DNA from: DATEPR01 sp963780635
GTDB lineage: Bacteria > Actinomycetota > Actinomycetes > Mycobacteriales > Pseudonocardiaceae
Direction: 5' to 3'
Assembly (NCBI GenBank): GCA_963780635.1
Contig: CAWACW010000011.1
Span: 682,001 to 746,000 of the forward strand
DNA length: 64,000 bases
Below the pieces are notes generated by a model. That model saw only the letters and a program-made list of their open reading frames with translations, made no database searches and had not been told where the DNA came from. The position numbers and the translations under genes were made by a program. Below, in pieces: positions 9,115-20,196 of the stretch (the first letter of the stretch is position 1; each line of letters starts with the position of its first letter).

Positions 9115-9789
9115 ATGACCGCCGTTCTCGCCACTCTCGTCGACCTGTTCCTGCCCGTCACCTGCGCCGGCTGCGCCGCCGCCGGCGTCACCTTGTGCGT
9201 GCGCTGCGCCGGCGCCTTCGACGGCCCGTTCGATGTCCACCGAACTGCCATCGCGAACGGCCCACCCGTGCACGCCCTCGGTCACTACGGCGACGCCGCC
9301 CGGACCGTCGTGCTCCACTTCAAGGAACGGGGCCGCCGCGATCTGGCCGAGCCACTCGGTCGGATGCTGGCCGCCGTTCTCCCGACCCTCGATGGCGTCG
9401 AACCGAACCCGGACGGCACCTGGTGGCTCGTCCCCGCCCCATCGCGGCCCCGAGCGGCCCGCCGCCGCGGCGGTTCCCACATGCTCGCCCTCGCCCGCCG
9501 GACCGCCGCCGCCCTTGCCACCCGCGGCCACGACGCCGCCGTCGCCCCCGCCCTCCGCATGTCCAATCGCGCCCGCGACTCCGCCGGCCTCACCGCCGGC
9601 GCCCGCGCCACCAACCTCGCCGGCCGCATCAGCCTCGACCCGGACGGCGCCCCGCCGCCGGGCACCTCCGTGGTCCTCCTCGACGACGTCGTCACCACCG
9701 GCACCACGGCGGCCGTCTGCATCGCCACGCTGACGGCGGCCGACCGTCCCGTCACCGCCGTCCTCGCTCTCACTGCGACAAAGCCCTGA
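9115..9789 (+). CDS. comF: ComF family phosphoribosyltransferase-like protein
   Basis: The product is 224 residues. The N-terminal zinc-ribbon-like part has two CxxC pairs (CAGCAA, CVRC) within the first 35 residues, as in ComF/GntX proteins. The C-terminal half is a type I phosphoribosyltransferase fold with the PRPP-binding signature VVLLDDVVTTGTTA. Double-stranded DNA uptake is the role of the name-giving Bacillus protein; in actinobacteria the role is unproven. The start is placed at ATG 9115, immediately before the family-like sequence. The frame stays open upstream only through the 18-bp repeat array. The gene lies between lpqB and hpf as in M. tuberculosis (Rv3242c). Confidence 0.9.
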   Translation: MTAVLATLVDLFLPVTCAGCAAAGVTLCVRCAGAFDGPFDVHRTAIANGPPVHALGHYGDAARTVVLHFKERGRRDLAEPLGRMLAAVLPTLDGVEPNPDGTWWLVPAPSRPRAARRRGGSHMLALARRTAAALATRGHDAAVAPALRMSNRARDSAGLTAGARATNLAGRISLDPDGAPPPGTSVVLLDDVVTTGTTAAVCIATLTAADRPVTAVLALTATKP

Positions 9790-10412
9790 CCCACCAACCC
9801 GACGGACACGAAACCGTGACCCCCACGCAAAAAACACCAACTCCCACGAAACATTCACCGGCACGAAAGCTGTGGAAATCCTTTTGTCGCCCCAAATTTC
9901 GCCGCCCCACGAACCGCAAGCCCGTCACCCACACGTGTGCTTTCTCAGGGGGTGGGAACTGGATCGGCAGCCCAGCGGCCCGTTGACCACCCTCCGGAAC
10001 CACCCGTTTGCCTGCCGGGAACCTGGCGGACACCTGCCACGTTGGCCGGATATGACCTTGTCGGTGCGGTCCAACGGCCCAGTGTCAGTGCTCGTGAGCG
10101 CACCTGGCCGTCCACTGGCCGAGCCGTCGGGCTCCACCGCGATCACCGCGCGACACCAGCCGACGATCACGGTGAGTAGTACTCGTACTTCCCCCGTCTC
10201 GGGGGCTGTTGTCCGGGCCGATCCGGGGCTAACGTGCTGCGCTATCAGCCGACCCGGCAGACGGGAGGAGGCGACAAGCCCATGATTCTGGCGCTGGGCG
10301 AGCGTTGACTTCCTGGATGATCACCCCTCGGTGACCGTCCACAACGTTCGTGACGCGACACGTCGAATTCCAGCGCCCAGTCCGCAAGCTCGCAAGGGCG
10401 AGGAGGTCGTGT
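9790..10412. other. 623-bp intergenic region before hpf with two hairpins and a possible short leader ORF
   Basis: No gene of recognisable family is present. Two small inverted repeats are visible: CCCCCG/CGGGGG at 10191-10205 and TCACC/GGTGA at 10321-10334. Between them, a strong Shine-Dalgarno sequence (GGGAGGAGG, 10264-10272) precedes an eight-codon reading ATG 10282 to TGA 10308 (MILALGER). The rest holds nothing I can support. The region probably carries the hpf promoter and leader. Confidence 0.4.
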
Positions 10413-11087
10413 ATGGACATCGTCGTGAAAGGCCGGAACGTCGAGGTGCCCGAGCACTATCGGGTGCTGGTGACGGAGAAACTGATCCGCCTTGAGCGCT
10501 ACGACAGGAAATTGCTCCACTTCGACGTCGAACTGCTCCACGAACCGAACCGCAGGCAGCACAAGAGCTGTCAGCGCGTCGAGATCACCACTTGGGTGCG
10601 TGGCCAGGCTGTGCGGGCCGAGGCATGCGCTGCCGATTTCTACGGGGCACTGGATTGCGCCATCAGCAAACTCGAGAGTCGACTTCGCCGGATGCACGAC
10701 CGGCGCAGGGTGCATTACGGGCGCCGGAGCCCGGCCTCGGTCGGCGAGGCAACCGCCGGCACAGTCGCCGAGAGCACGAACGGGACATCGCCCGCCGGGA
10801 TGCAGCCGGTCGCGGCCGCGGCACCCGTCGCACTCCTGGATGAGAGAGCCATCCACACGGCGCCCGGCATTCCGGCGCCGCGTACGGACGACGAGGAGGG
10901 CTACCGCCCCGGCAGAGTCGTCCGCACCAAGGAGCACCCCGCCAAGCCCATGACCGTCGACCAGGCCCTCTACGAGATGGAACTGGTAGGCCACGACTTC
11001 TACCTGTTCGCCGACACCGACTCGGGGCAACCGAGCGTGGTCTACCGCAGAAAAGGCTTCGACTACGGGGTCATCCGATTGGCCTGA
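10413..11087 (+). CDS. hpf: Long-form ribosome hibernation promoting factor
   Basis: HPF binds the 30S decoding region and, in its long form, drives formation of inactive 100S ribosome dimers. Residues 1-100 form the HPF/YfiA domain (MDIVVKGRNVEVPEHYRVLV, then a basic helix RLRRMHDRRR). An Ala/Pro-rich linker spans ~105-160. Residues ~165-224 are the C-terminal dimerisation domain (KPMTVDQALYEMELVGHDFYLF, VVYRRKGFDYGVI). The 224-residue length is typical. The start at ATG 10413 is fixed by AGGAGG at 10401-10406, six bases upstream; the frame is open further upstream without support. Position before secA matches M. tuberculosis Rv3241c. Confidence 0.95.
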   Translation: MDIVVKGRNVEVPEHYRVLVTEKLIRLERYDRKLLHFDVELLHEPNRRQHKSCQRVEITTWVRGQAVRAEACAADFYGALDCAISKLESRLRRMHDRRRVHYGRRSPASVGEATAGTVAESTNGTSPAGMQPVAAAAPVALLDERAIHTAPGIPAPRTDDEEGYRPGRVVRTKEHPAKPMTVDQALYEMELVGHDFYLFADTDSGQPSVVYRRKGFDYGVIRLA

Positions 11088-11151
11088 CCTGCCGGAACCG
11101 GCTCCAGAAACACCCATGACTGGCATTTCCGGCAGCCTGGAAACTAACGGG

Positions 11152-11184
11152 GTGGTCCGTTCGTTGGTCGGTCGGACGGACCAC
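11152..11184 (+). terminator. Hairpin between hpf and secA
   Basis: Nine-bp arms (GTGGTCCGT and its complement) flank a 15-base loop, 65 bases after the hpf stop and 114 bases before secA. It has no T-tract. It could be the hpf terminator or an element in the secA leader. Confidence 0.5.
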
Positions 11185-11297
11185 TCCGTCTAACCCCTGT
11201 GCCGGTGCACCGCGCTCTCGCGCTTGCCTACGATGAGCGTGGGCGTCCGGCCACGGGCGCATGCCACAGGACAGCTAGCTAGCGAGGTCGGGACCGG

Positions 11298-14168
<2,871 letters not shown>

Positions 14169-14204
14169 CCAGAACATCCACCTGACCGCCCACCGGTGCA
14201 CCAG

Positions 14205-14757
14205 CACCGGTGGGCGGTGCGGCTGTTCGCCCCAGAGCACGCGAGCGGGCGATGCGGGGCTGCCCGGTGTCGTGTGGGTGGGCGGCTTCGGTGGTGTCGG
14301 ACCGAGTTGTCTCTGGACGGATTCCCAGCTCGCCCCGGAGCACGGAGCGGGCGATGCGGCGCTGGGGGGTGTCGCGTGCGTGGGCGGTGTGCTGAGCATG
14401 CGAGCTGGCGACGACAGGCTGCCCGGTGCCGTGTGGGTGGGCGGCTTCGGACCGAGTTGCATTCAGACGGACTCCCGGCTCGCCTCGGAGCGCGCGAGGG
14501 GGCGATGCGGCGCTGGGGGTGTCGCGTGCGTGGGCGGTGTGCTGGGCATGGGAGCGGGTGATGCGGGGCTGGCCGGTGTCGTGTGGGTGGGCGGCTTCGG
14601 TGGTGTCGGACCGAGTTGTCTCAGGACGGACCCCCAGCTCGCGCCAGAGCGCGCGAGGGGATGCGGCGCCGGCCTGTGCGTGGGGCGGTGTGCTGGGCTT
14701 GCGAGCGGGTGATGCCAGGCTGGGGGTGTCGTGTGGGCGGGCGGCTTCGGTGGGCGT
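14205..14757. repeat. Tandem repeat array with a period near 150 bp, about 3.5 copies
   Basis: A block beginning GGTGTCGTGTGGGTGGGCGG recurs at about 14268, 14425, 14575 and 14724, followed each time by similar sequence (ACCGAGTTG..., GGACGGA..CCCAGCTCG, GAGCGGG.GATGC). Unit lengths are about 157, 150 and 150 bp, and copies differ by substitutions and small indels. A partial copy (GAGCACGCGAGCGGGCGATGC) precedes the first. The array fills the gap from the secA stop to the stop of the Rv3235-family gene. It opens long unsupported frames on the minus strand (Pro/Thr/His rich). No spacer structure is present, so it is not CRISPR. Confidence 0.85.
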
Positions 14758-15164
14758 CAGACCAGTTCCAGCAAGGTGAACTCCCAGTGGTCGGCACGAA
14801 GTTCCAGGCGGCCGGTCATCGCCCTGGACCTGCCGAGATGCTCGATGCGGGCGCAGAGGTCGACGACGTCCGGGCCGGTGCGGCTCACGAAGACCGAGCG
14901 CAGCCGGCGCGGCCCCTCGCCGGCGGACAGGGCCGTGGTGAGCAGGGCGCGCTGGTCGCGGCACGGCAGCAAGCCGGTCAACTGGGCGGCCGGGCGCCTG
15001 CGGTCCAGGACTTCCAGCACCCCGGTCAGCAACCGCCGGAGCTCGGCCGCCGTCGGCGGTTCTGGTGGCTGGACGACGGGTCGGGCGACGACGCTCACCA
15101 GCGTGAGGCTCGGCGGCTGCACGCGGTGCCGCGCGAGGGACGAGATCAGAGCAGCGGAGGGCAT
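14757..15164 (-). CDS. Rv3235-family (DUF6459-like) protein
   Basis: The product is 135 residues from ATG 15164. The central part (AAELRRLLTGVLEVLDRRRPAAQL) and the C-terminal part (RIEHLGRSRAMTGRLELRADHW) resemble the actinobacterial Rv3235 family, whose members lie a few genes downstream of secA and have no known function. I assign it from recalled family features: the RRP-Q-L motif, a variable middle, then a beta-rich end with a Trp. No signal peptide or membrane segment is visible. It is transcribed toward the repeat array, which begins at its stop codon. The 194 bp upstream separate it from the divergent HAD gene. Confidence 0.65.
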   Translation of the reverse strand: MPSAALISSLARHRVQPPSLTLVSVVARPVVQPPEPPTAAELRRLLTGVLEVLDRRRPAAQLTGLLPCRDQRALLTTALSAGEGPRRLRSVFVSRTGPDVVDLCARIEHLGRSRAMTGRLELRADHWEFTLLELV

Positions 15165-15358
15165 GGACGTTCCCCGGACTCGATGGACAGCTGTCGCAGC
15201 TCAGAGGGCCCAGCAAGCCGAAACGGGACACGGCCCACCCATCCAGGCGGGTGAACTCCACCTCATCGAGTGAGATCCGGCGCAGGCGTGACGGCCAGTT
15301 GATCTCCCGGCGCCCGCGCTGCCTACGCGGCCGACCCGCGGCGGGCCTAGGGTGCGGC

Positions 15359-15751
15359 ATGCTGCGAGGGTTGGTGGTGGATTTTGGCGGTGTGCTCACC
15401 GATCCGGGTGCGGACGGGGACCATCCGCTGCTGCGGGCCGTGGTCCTTGCCCGCGCGCACGGCCTGCGCACGGGACTGCTCTCCAACGCCGACACCCTGG
15501 GCGACGAGCTCGCGCCGCTCTTCGACGCCGTCGTCCTGTCCGGCCAGGCCGGCTTCGGCAAACCCGACCCGCGCAGCTACCGACTGGCCGCGCAGCGGCT
15601 CGGCCTGCCACCCGGAGACTGCGTGTTCGTCGACGACCTGCCCGGCAACGTGCGCGCCGCAGCCGGGACCGGCATGGTCGGCGTCCACCACCACGACATG
15701 ACCACCACGCTCGCCGAACTCAGCGTGCTGTTCGGGATCGACTTTCACTAG
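15359..15751 (+). CDS. Small HAD-superfamily hydrolase
   Basis: The product is 130 residues from ATG 15359. It contains HAD motif I (VVDFGGVLTD, nucleophile Asp in DFGGV), motif II (GLLSNAD), the motif III region (GFGKPDPRSYRLAAQRL) and motif IV (CVFVDDLPGNVRAA). It is much shorter than the usual ~200-230 residues because the cap domain between motifs I and II is missing. Substrate access is therefore probably open, and the substrate cannot be predicted. The 3' end overlaps the possible extended end of the convergent TrmH-type gene. Confidence 0.85.
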   Translation: MLRGLVVDFGGVLTDPGADGDHPLLRAVVLARAHGLRTGLLSNADTLGDELAPLFDAVVLSGQAGFGKPDPRSYRLAAQRLGLPPGDCVFVDDLPGNVRAAAGTGMVGVHHHDMTTTLAELSVLFGIDFH

Positions 15752-16494
15752 CCCGCCGCACCAGCTCGAAGCACAGCACCGCCGCCGCGCTCGCCACGTT
15801 CAGCGACTCGACGCCGCCGTCCATCGGGATCCGCAGCCACTCGTGCACGTGCTGCCGCACACCCGGCGCCCACGCCCTCCGTCTCGCCACCCATGACGAA
15901 CGCCGACATGGCCGGGAACGTCCCGCTGAACACCGTCCGCCCGGCCCGCCCGTCCAGCCCGAACAGCCGGTACCCGGCCGACCGCAGCGCTTCGGCTGCC
16001 TCCTCTGCGGTCGCGCACCGCACCAGCGGCGCCCGGAACGCCACGCCTGCCGACGCCTTCACGACCAGCGGGTCCAGGCCGGCCACCCCGCGCCGAGGCA
16101 CGATTATCCCGGCCATACCCGCTGCCGTCGCCGTTCGGATGATCATGCCGACGTTCGCGGGCGTGGTGATGCCGTCCAGCAGCAGCACCGACCCGCGGGA
16201 GCGGCCCGACAGGAACTTCGCCAGCGTCCGCATCCGGGGCGCGACGACGTCGGCGAGCACGCCCTGGTCCTGCTTGCCGTTGCCGGCCAGCACCTTGACC
16301 CGCTGCGCCGTGGCCCGTTGCACGGGTACACCACGCTCACCGGCGGCACGCAGGATCTCGGCGGCCGCCGCGCCACGGGCGGTGTCCGCCAGGACGACCT
16401 TGTCCACCGTCAGCGCGGTGTCGGCAAGCGCCTCCAGCACCGGTTTGCGGCCGTACACGGTCACGAACCGGTCCTTGGGCGAGATCTCCGGCAT
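15720..16494 (-). pseudogene. TrmH/SpoU-family RNA methyltransferase, C-terminus frameshifted
   Basis: SPOUT enzymes methylate the 2'-O of ribose in tRNA or rRNA with SAM. From ATG 16494 the protein reads an N-terminal substrate-binding domain (VYGRKPVLEALAD). The catalytic domain follows, with motif I region LLLDGITTPANVGMIIRTA and motif II FVMGGETEGV. After that, a one-base excess around 15865-15873 throws the frame out, and the uncorrected product ends at 15748 in a scrambled Arg/Gly tail. In the shifted frame the expected end appears: VRQHVHEWLRIPMDGG, then SLNVASAAAVLCFELVRRA, which contains motif III (LNVASA) needed for SAM binding. That frame stops at 15720. If the insertion is real the enzyme is dead; if it is a sequencing error the gene is intact. 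Confidence 0.85.
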
Positions 16495-16538
16495 CCGCGC
16501 AGCATCGCACGCCCGCCAGGTTGTGCCAGTATCGGTCC

Positions 16539-17945
16539 ATGCCCCACCGCCTGTCGGCGCTCGACGCCTCGATGCTGTACCTGGAGGGCACCAGCACGCC
16601 GATGCACATCGGCGGGGTCGCGATCTTCCGCCAGCCCAGGAGCGGTTTCGACTACGAGAAGCTGGTGTCGCTGATCGAGCGGCGGCTGTCGCTGGTGCCG
16701 CGCTACCGGCAGCGGGTCCGATACGTGCCGGGTCACCTGGCTCGTCCGGTGTGGACGGACGACACCGACTTCGACATCTCGCACCACGTGCGCTTGTCCG
16801 CGCTGCCCAAACCGGGCACCGGCGAGCAGTTGACCGAACTCGTCGGGCGGCTGATGTCCCGCCCGCTGGACCACCACCGGCCGCTGTGGGAGGTGTATCT
16901 GGTCGAGGGCCTGGCGCGCAACCGGTTCGCGCTGGTCACCAAGACCCACCACGCGATGATCGACGGCATCGGTGCCATCGAGATCGGCCAGGTGATCCTC
17001 GACGTGTCGGCACGCCAGCGGGACGGCGATCACCCGCTGTGGATGCCCGAGCCGGAGCCCGGGCCATTGCGGCTGGTCACCGACGCCGTCGCCGAGGTCG
17101 TCCACCAGCCCGGCGCACTGGTGGACAACGTCCGCTCCGCCGTCGGTGACGTCACCGCGACGATGAACAAGGTCGCGGGCGCGGTGTCCGGGGTGCTGTC
17201 CGCCGTGACCACGGCCGCCCGGCCCGCGCCGAGCAGCCCGCTGAACGTGCCGATCACGGCCGAACGCCGGTTCGCGGTGGCCAGGGCCAGCCTCGCCGAC
17301 CTGCGCAAGGTCCGCGCGGCGCACGGCGGCACGGTGAACAACGTGGTCCTCGCGGTGATCGCGGGGGCGTTGCGGTCCTGGTTGATGTCGCGTGGCGAGG
17401 TGGTCACGTCCGGCACGACGGTCCGCGCGATGGCCCCGCTGTCCGTGCGCGACGAGGCGACCACGAACACGCCCGCAGGCCTCGCCGGCGGCAAGGTGTC
17501 GGCATACCTGGTGGACCTGGCGGTCGGCGAGCCGAGCCCGGTGGTGCGGCTGCAGCATGTCGCGCACGCCATGAAGTCGCGGTTCGACGCGGGCCAGCCG
17601 GTGGCCGCGGACGCGCTGGTCCGGCTCGGCGGGTTCGCGCCGCCGACGCTGCACGCCATGGGAGCCAGGGCCGCGAGTGTGTTCTCGCAGCGGATCTTCA
17701 ACATCCTGGTGACGAACGTGCCCGGCCCACAGGTCCCGTTGTACGCGGCGGGCGCGAAGATGCTGGAGATGTTCCCGGTGGTTCCGTTGGCCCGCAACCA
17801 AGCCGTCGCGATCGGTGTCACGTCCTACGACGGTGGCGTCTACTTCGGACTCAACGCCGACCGGGCCGCGATGCCGGACGTGACCACGCTGGCTCGGATG
17901 GTCGAGGAGTCCGTCGAGGAACTGCTGGCCACGGTGCCAGGCTGA
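16539..17945 (+). CDS. Wax ester synthase / diacylglycerol acyltransferase (WS/DGAT family)
   Basis: The family transfers acyl groups from acyl-CoA to fatty alcohols or diacylglycerol, making storage lipid. The product is 468 residues from ATG 16539 (MPHRLSALDASMLYLEG, the typical N-terminus). The catalytic HHxxxDG is present as THHAMIDGIG at about residue 137. PLWEVYLVEGL precedes it, and the C-terminal domain includes NILVTNVPGPQVPLYAAG, the conserved ND/NVPGP segment. A stretch of about 60 residues before the C-terminal domain is Val/Ala rich and variable. The DUF6912 gene follows on the same strand after 37 bases. Substrate preference cannot be read from the sequence. Confidence 0.92.
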   Translation: MPHRLSALDASMLYLEGTSTPMHIGGVAIFRQPRSGFDYEKLVSLIERRLSLVPRYRQRVRYVPGHLARPVWTDDTDFDISHHVRLSALPKPGTGEQLTELVGRLMSRPLDHHRPLWEVYLVEGLARNRFALVTKTHHAMIDGIGAIEIGQVILDVSARQRDGDHPLWMPEPEPGPLRLVTDAVAEVVHQPGALVDNVRSAVGDVTATMNKVAGAVSGVLSAVTTAARPAPSSPLNVPITAERRFAVARASLADLRKVRAAHGGTVNNVVLAVIAGALRSWLMSRGEVVTSGTTVRAMAPLSVRDEATTNTPAGLAGGKVSAYLVDLAVGEPSPVVRLQHVAHAMKSRFDAGQPVAADALVRLGGFAPPTLHAMGARAASVFSQRIFNILVTNVPGPQVPLYAAGAKMLEMFPVVPLARNQAVAIGVTSYDGGVYFGLNADRAAMPDVTTLARMVEESVEELLATVPG

Positions 17946-17982
17946 TCGGGCACCCGATCGGGCACAGGTGCAGGATGGTGTG

Positions 17983-18486
17983 GTGAGGGTCTATGTCCCG
18001 GCAACGCTGTCGATGCTGCGCACGCTGGTGAAATCGGGTGAACTGCCTGCCGTCGGCGGTACGGCGTTCGCGCTCACGCCGACGCTGCGTGAGTCGTACG
18101 CCACGGGCGACACCGAGGAACTCGAGTACGCCGCCATGGCCGAGGCCGCCCTGGCGTCCGTGCGGCTGCTGGCCACCGAACTGGACGCCGACCCGGACGT
18201 CATACCGCGCCGGGCCGTGGTGGCCGCCGACGTGGGCGACGTCACCCAGCGGCCGGACCTGGACGACGCTGTGGTCCGGCTGTCCGCGCCGATCCTGATG
18301 GCGCAGGTGGCCGCCGTGCACGTCGACGACCCGGAGGCCGAATCCGCCGTCCGGGCCGCCGCGCAGGTGATAGAGCGGGCCGATCTGGGGGACCCGGACG
18401 CCGAGTTCACCCTCGGTGACGCCGAGGACCACGAACTGGCCTGGTACGCACCGCAGGAACTACCGTTCCTGCTCGAATTGATGTAG
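17983..18486 (+). CDS. DUF6912 family protein
   Basis: The product is 167 residues from GTG 17983 (VRVYVPATLSMLRTLV). The pattern of an N-terminal VYVPAT strand, then TPTLRESY, EELEYAAMAEAALASVRLLA, and a C-terminal DHELAWYAPQELPFLLE matches a conserved actinobacterial family of unknown function. No membrane segment or catalytic signature is visible. An in-frame GTG one codon earlier is equally possible. It sits between the WS/DGAT gene and pruA. Confidence 0.75.
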   Translation: MRVYVPATLSMLRTLVKSGELPAVGGTAFALTPTLRESYATGDTEELEYAAMAEAALASVRLLATELDADPDVIPRRAVVAADVGDVTQRPDLDDAVVRLSAPILMAQVAAVHVDDPEAESAVRAAAQVIERADLGDPDAEFTLGDAEDHELAWYAPQELPFLLELM

Positions 18487-18524
18487 GGCGCGATCCGCCC
18501 GCGAGCGTAGGAGGCAGGCACACG

Positions 18525-20153
18525 ATGGATGCCGTCACGTCCGTTCCGCCCCCGGCCAACGAGCCCGTCCGCGGCTACGCGCCGGGGTCCGCCGAGCGGG
18601 AGTCGCTGGTACGGCGGATCGGTGAGCTGGAGGGTGAACGGCACGAGCTGACGATGACCATCGGCGGGGTCACCCGGATGGCCGGTGGCGACTCGTTCTC
18701 CGTCGTCCAGCCGCACGACCACGAGCACGCCCTCGGCGTGTCCGCGCAGGCCACCCCTGCCGACGTCGCGGACGCCGTGGCCGCGGCCAAGCAGGCCGCA
18801 CCCGGCTGGCGTGAGCTGCCGTTCGACGAGCGCGCCGCGATCCTGCTGCGCGCGGCCGACCTGCTGTCCGGCCCGTGGCGCGACACGCTGAACGCGGCCA
18901 CGATGCTCGGCCAGTCCAAGTCGGTGCAGCAGGCCGAGATCGACGCGGCCTGTGAGCTGATCGACTTCCTGCGGTTCAACGTCTCGTTCGCCAGGCAGAT
19001 CCTCGCCGAGCAGCCCGCGTCGGGTGCCGGCGAGTGGAACCGGCTGGAGTACCGGCCGCTGGACGGCTTCGTCACCGCGATCACGCCGTTCAACTTCACC
19101 GCGATCTCCGGCAACCTGCCGACCGCGCCCGCGTTGATGGGCAACACCGTCGTGTGGAAGCCGACGCCGACCCAGATGCTGGCCGCGCACTACACGATGC
19201 GGCTGCTGGAGGCCGCGGGCCTGCCGCCCGGTGTGATCAACCTGGTCACCGGCGACGGCGCCGCGGTGAGCGAGGTCGCGCTGTCCGACCAGGACTTCGC
19301 CGGCCTGCACTTCACCGGTTCGACCCGGACCTTCAAGCACCTCTGGCGGACCATCGCCGAGAACCTGGACCACTACCGCGCCTACCCGCGAATCGTCGGC
19401 GAGACCGGCGGCAAGGACTTCGTGCTGGCACACCCGTCGGCCGACCCTGCCGCGCTGGCCACCGGGCTGATCCGCGGTGCCTTCGAGTACCAGGGCCAGA
19501 AGTGCTCCGCGGCCTCCCGGGCGTACCTGCCCAGGTCGCTGTGGGAGGGCGGCCTGCGCGACCAGCTCGTCGCGGACTCCGAGAGCTTGTCCTTCGGTGA
19601 CGTGACCGACTTCCGGCACTTCGGCGGCGCCGTGATCGACGCGCGCGCGTTCTCCAAGCACAGCGAGCTGTTCGAGCGCGTGCGCAACGAGCGGCTGGTG
19701 GACATCCTCACCGGTGGCGTGGCCGACGACCGCGTCGGCTACTTCGTGCAGCCCACGATCCTGGTCGGCGAGGACCCGCACCACGAGATCTTCACCGACG
19801 AGTTCTTCGGCCCGATCCTGTCGGTCCACGTCTACCCGGACGACGAGTACTCGAAGGTCCTCGACCTGGTCGACACGTCGACGCCGTACGCGCTGACCGG
19901 CGCGGTGTTCGCCACCGACCGGGCCGCCGTGGAGGAGGCGCACCGCGCGCTGCGCTTCGCCGCGGGCAACTTCTACGTCAACGACAAGCCGACCGGCGCC
20001 GTGGTCAGCCACCAGCCGTTCGGCGGCTCGCGCGCCTCGGGCACCAACGACAAGGCCGGCTCGAAGTTCAACCTGCTGCGCTGGACCAGCCCGAGGTCGA
20101 TCAAGGAGACGTTCGTGCCGCCGACCACGGTCGGCTACCCGCACATGGGCTGA
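18525..20153 (+). CDS. pruA: 1-pyrroline-5-carboxylate / L-glutamate gamma-semialdehyde dehydrogenase
   Basis: The enzyme oxidises glutamate semialdehyde to glutamate with NAD+, the second step of proline catabolism. The product is 542 residues and matches the actinobacterial PruA type. It shows the Asn catalytic-pocket motif ITPFNFTA, cofactor segments VVWKPTPTQM and HFTGSTRTFKHLW, general base Glu in VGETGGKDF, and the nucleophile Cys in YQGQKCSAASR. The C-terminal PFGGSRASGTNDKAG is typical. AGGAGG at 18509-18514 supports ATG 18525. The usual neighbour, proline dehydrogenase, is not in this window. A long palindrome directly downstream terminates it. Confidence 0.95.
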   Translation: MDAVTSVPPPANEPVRGYAPGSAERESLVRRIGELEGERHELTMTIGGVTRMAGGDSFSVVQPHDHEHALGVSAQATPADVADAVAAAKQAAPGWRELPFDERAAILLRAADLLSGPWRDTLNAATMLGQSKSVQQAEIDAACELIDFLRFNVSFARQILAEQPASGAGEWNRLEYRPLDGFVTAITPFNFTAISGNLPTAPALMGNTVVWKPTPTQMLAAHYTMRLLEAAGLPPGVINLVTGDGAAVSEVALSDQDFAGLHFTGSTRTFKHLWRTIAENLDHYRAYPRIVGETGGKDFVLAHPSADPAALATGLIRGAFEYQGQKCSAASRAYLPRSLWEGGLRDQLVADSESLSFGDVTDFRHFGGAVIDARAFSKHSELFERVRNERLVDILTGGVADDRVGYFVQPTILVGEDPHHEIFTDEFFGPILSVHVYPDDEYSKVLDLVDTSTPYALTGAVFATDRAAVEEAHRALRFAAGNFYVNDKPTGAVVSHQPFGGSRASGTNDKAGSKFNLLRWTSPRSIKETFVPPTTVGYPHMG

Positions 20154-20160
20154 ATCGACC

Positions 20161-20196
20161 CCCGGAGTGGTTCACCCGTGGGTGAACCACTCCGGG
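20161..20196. terminator. Bidirectional terminator between pruA and the epimerase-like gene
   Basis: A perfect 17-bp inverted repeat (CCCGGAGTGGTTCACCC, two-base loop GT, complement) begins seven bases after the pruA stop. It contains the last codons and stop of the convergent gene (stop at 20172-20174), so it can serve both transcripts. Confidence 0.85.

Noticed and set aside
14205..14757. CRISPR array
   Set aside because: Copies are adjacent and about 150 bp long with no unique spacers, and no cas genes are nearby.
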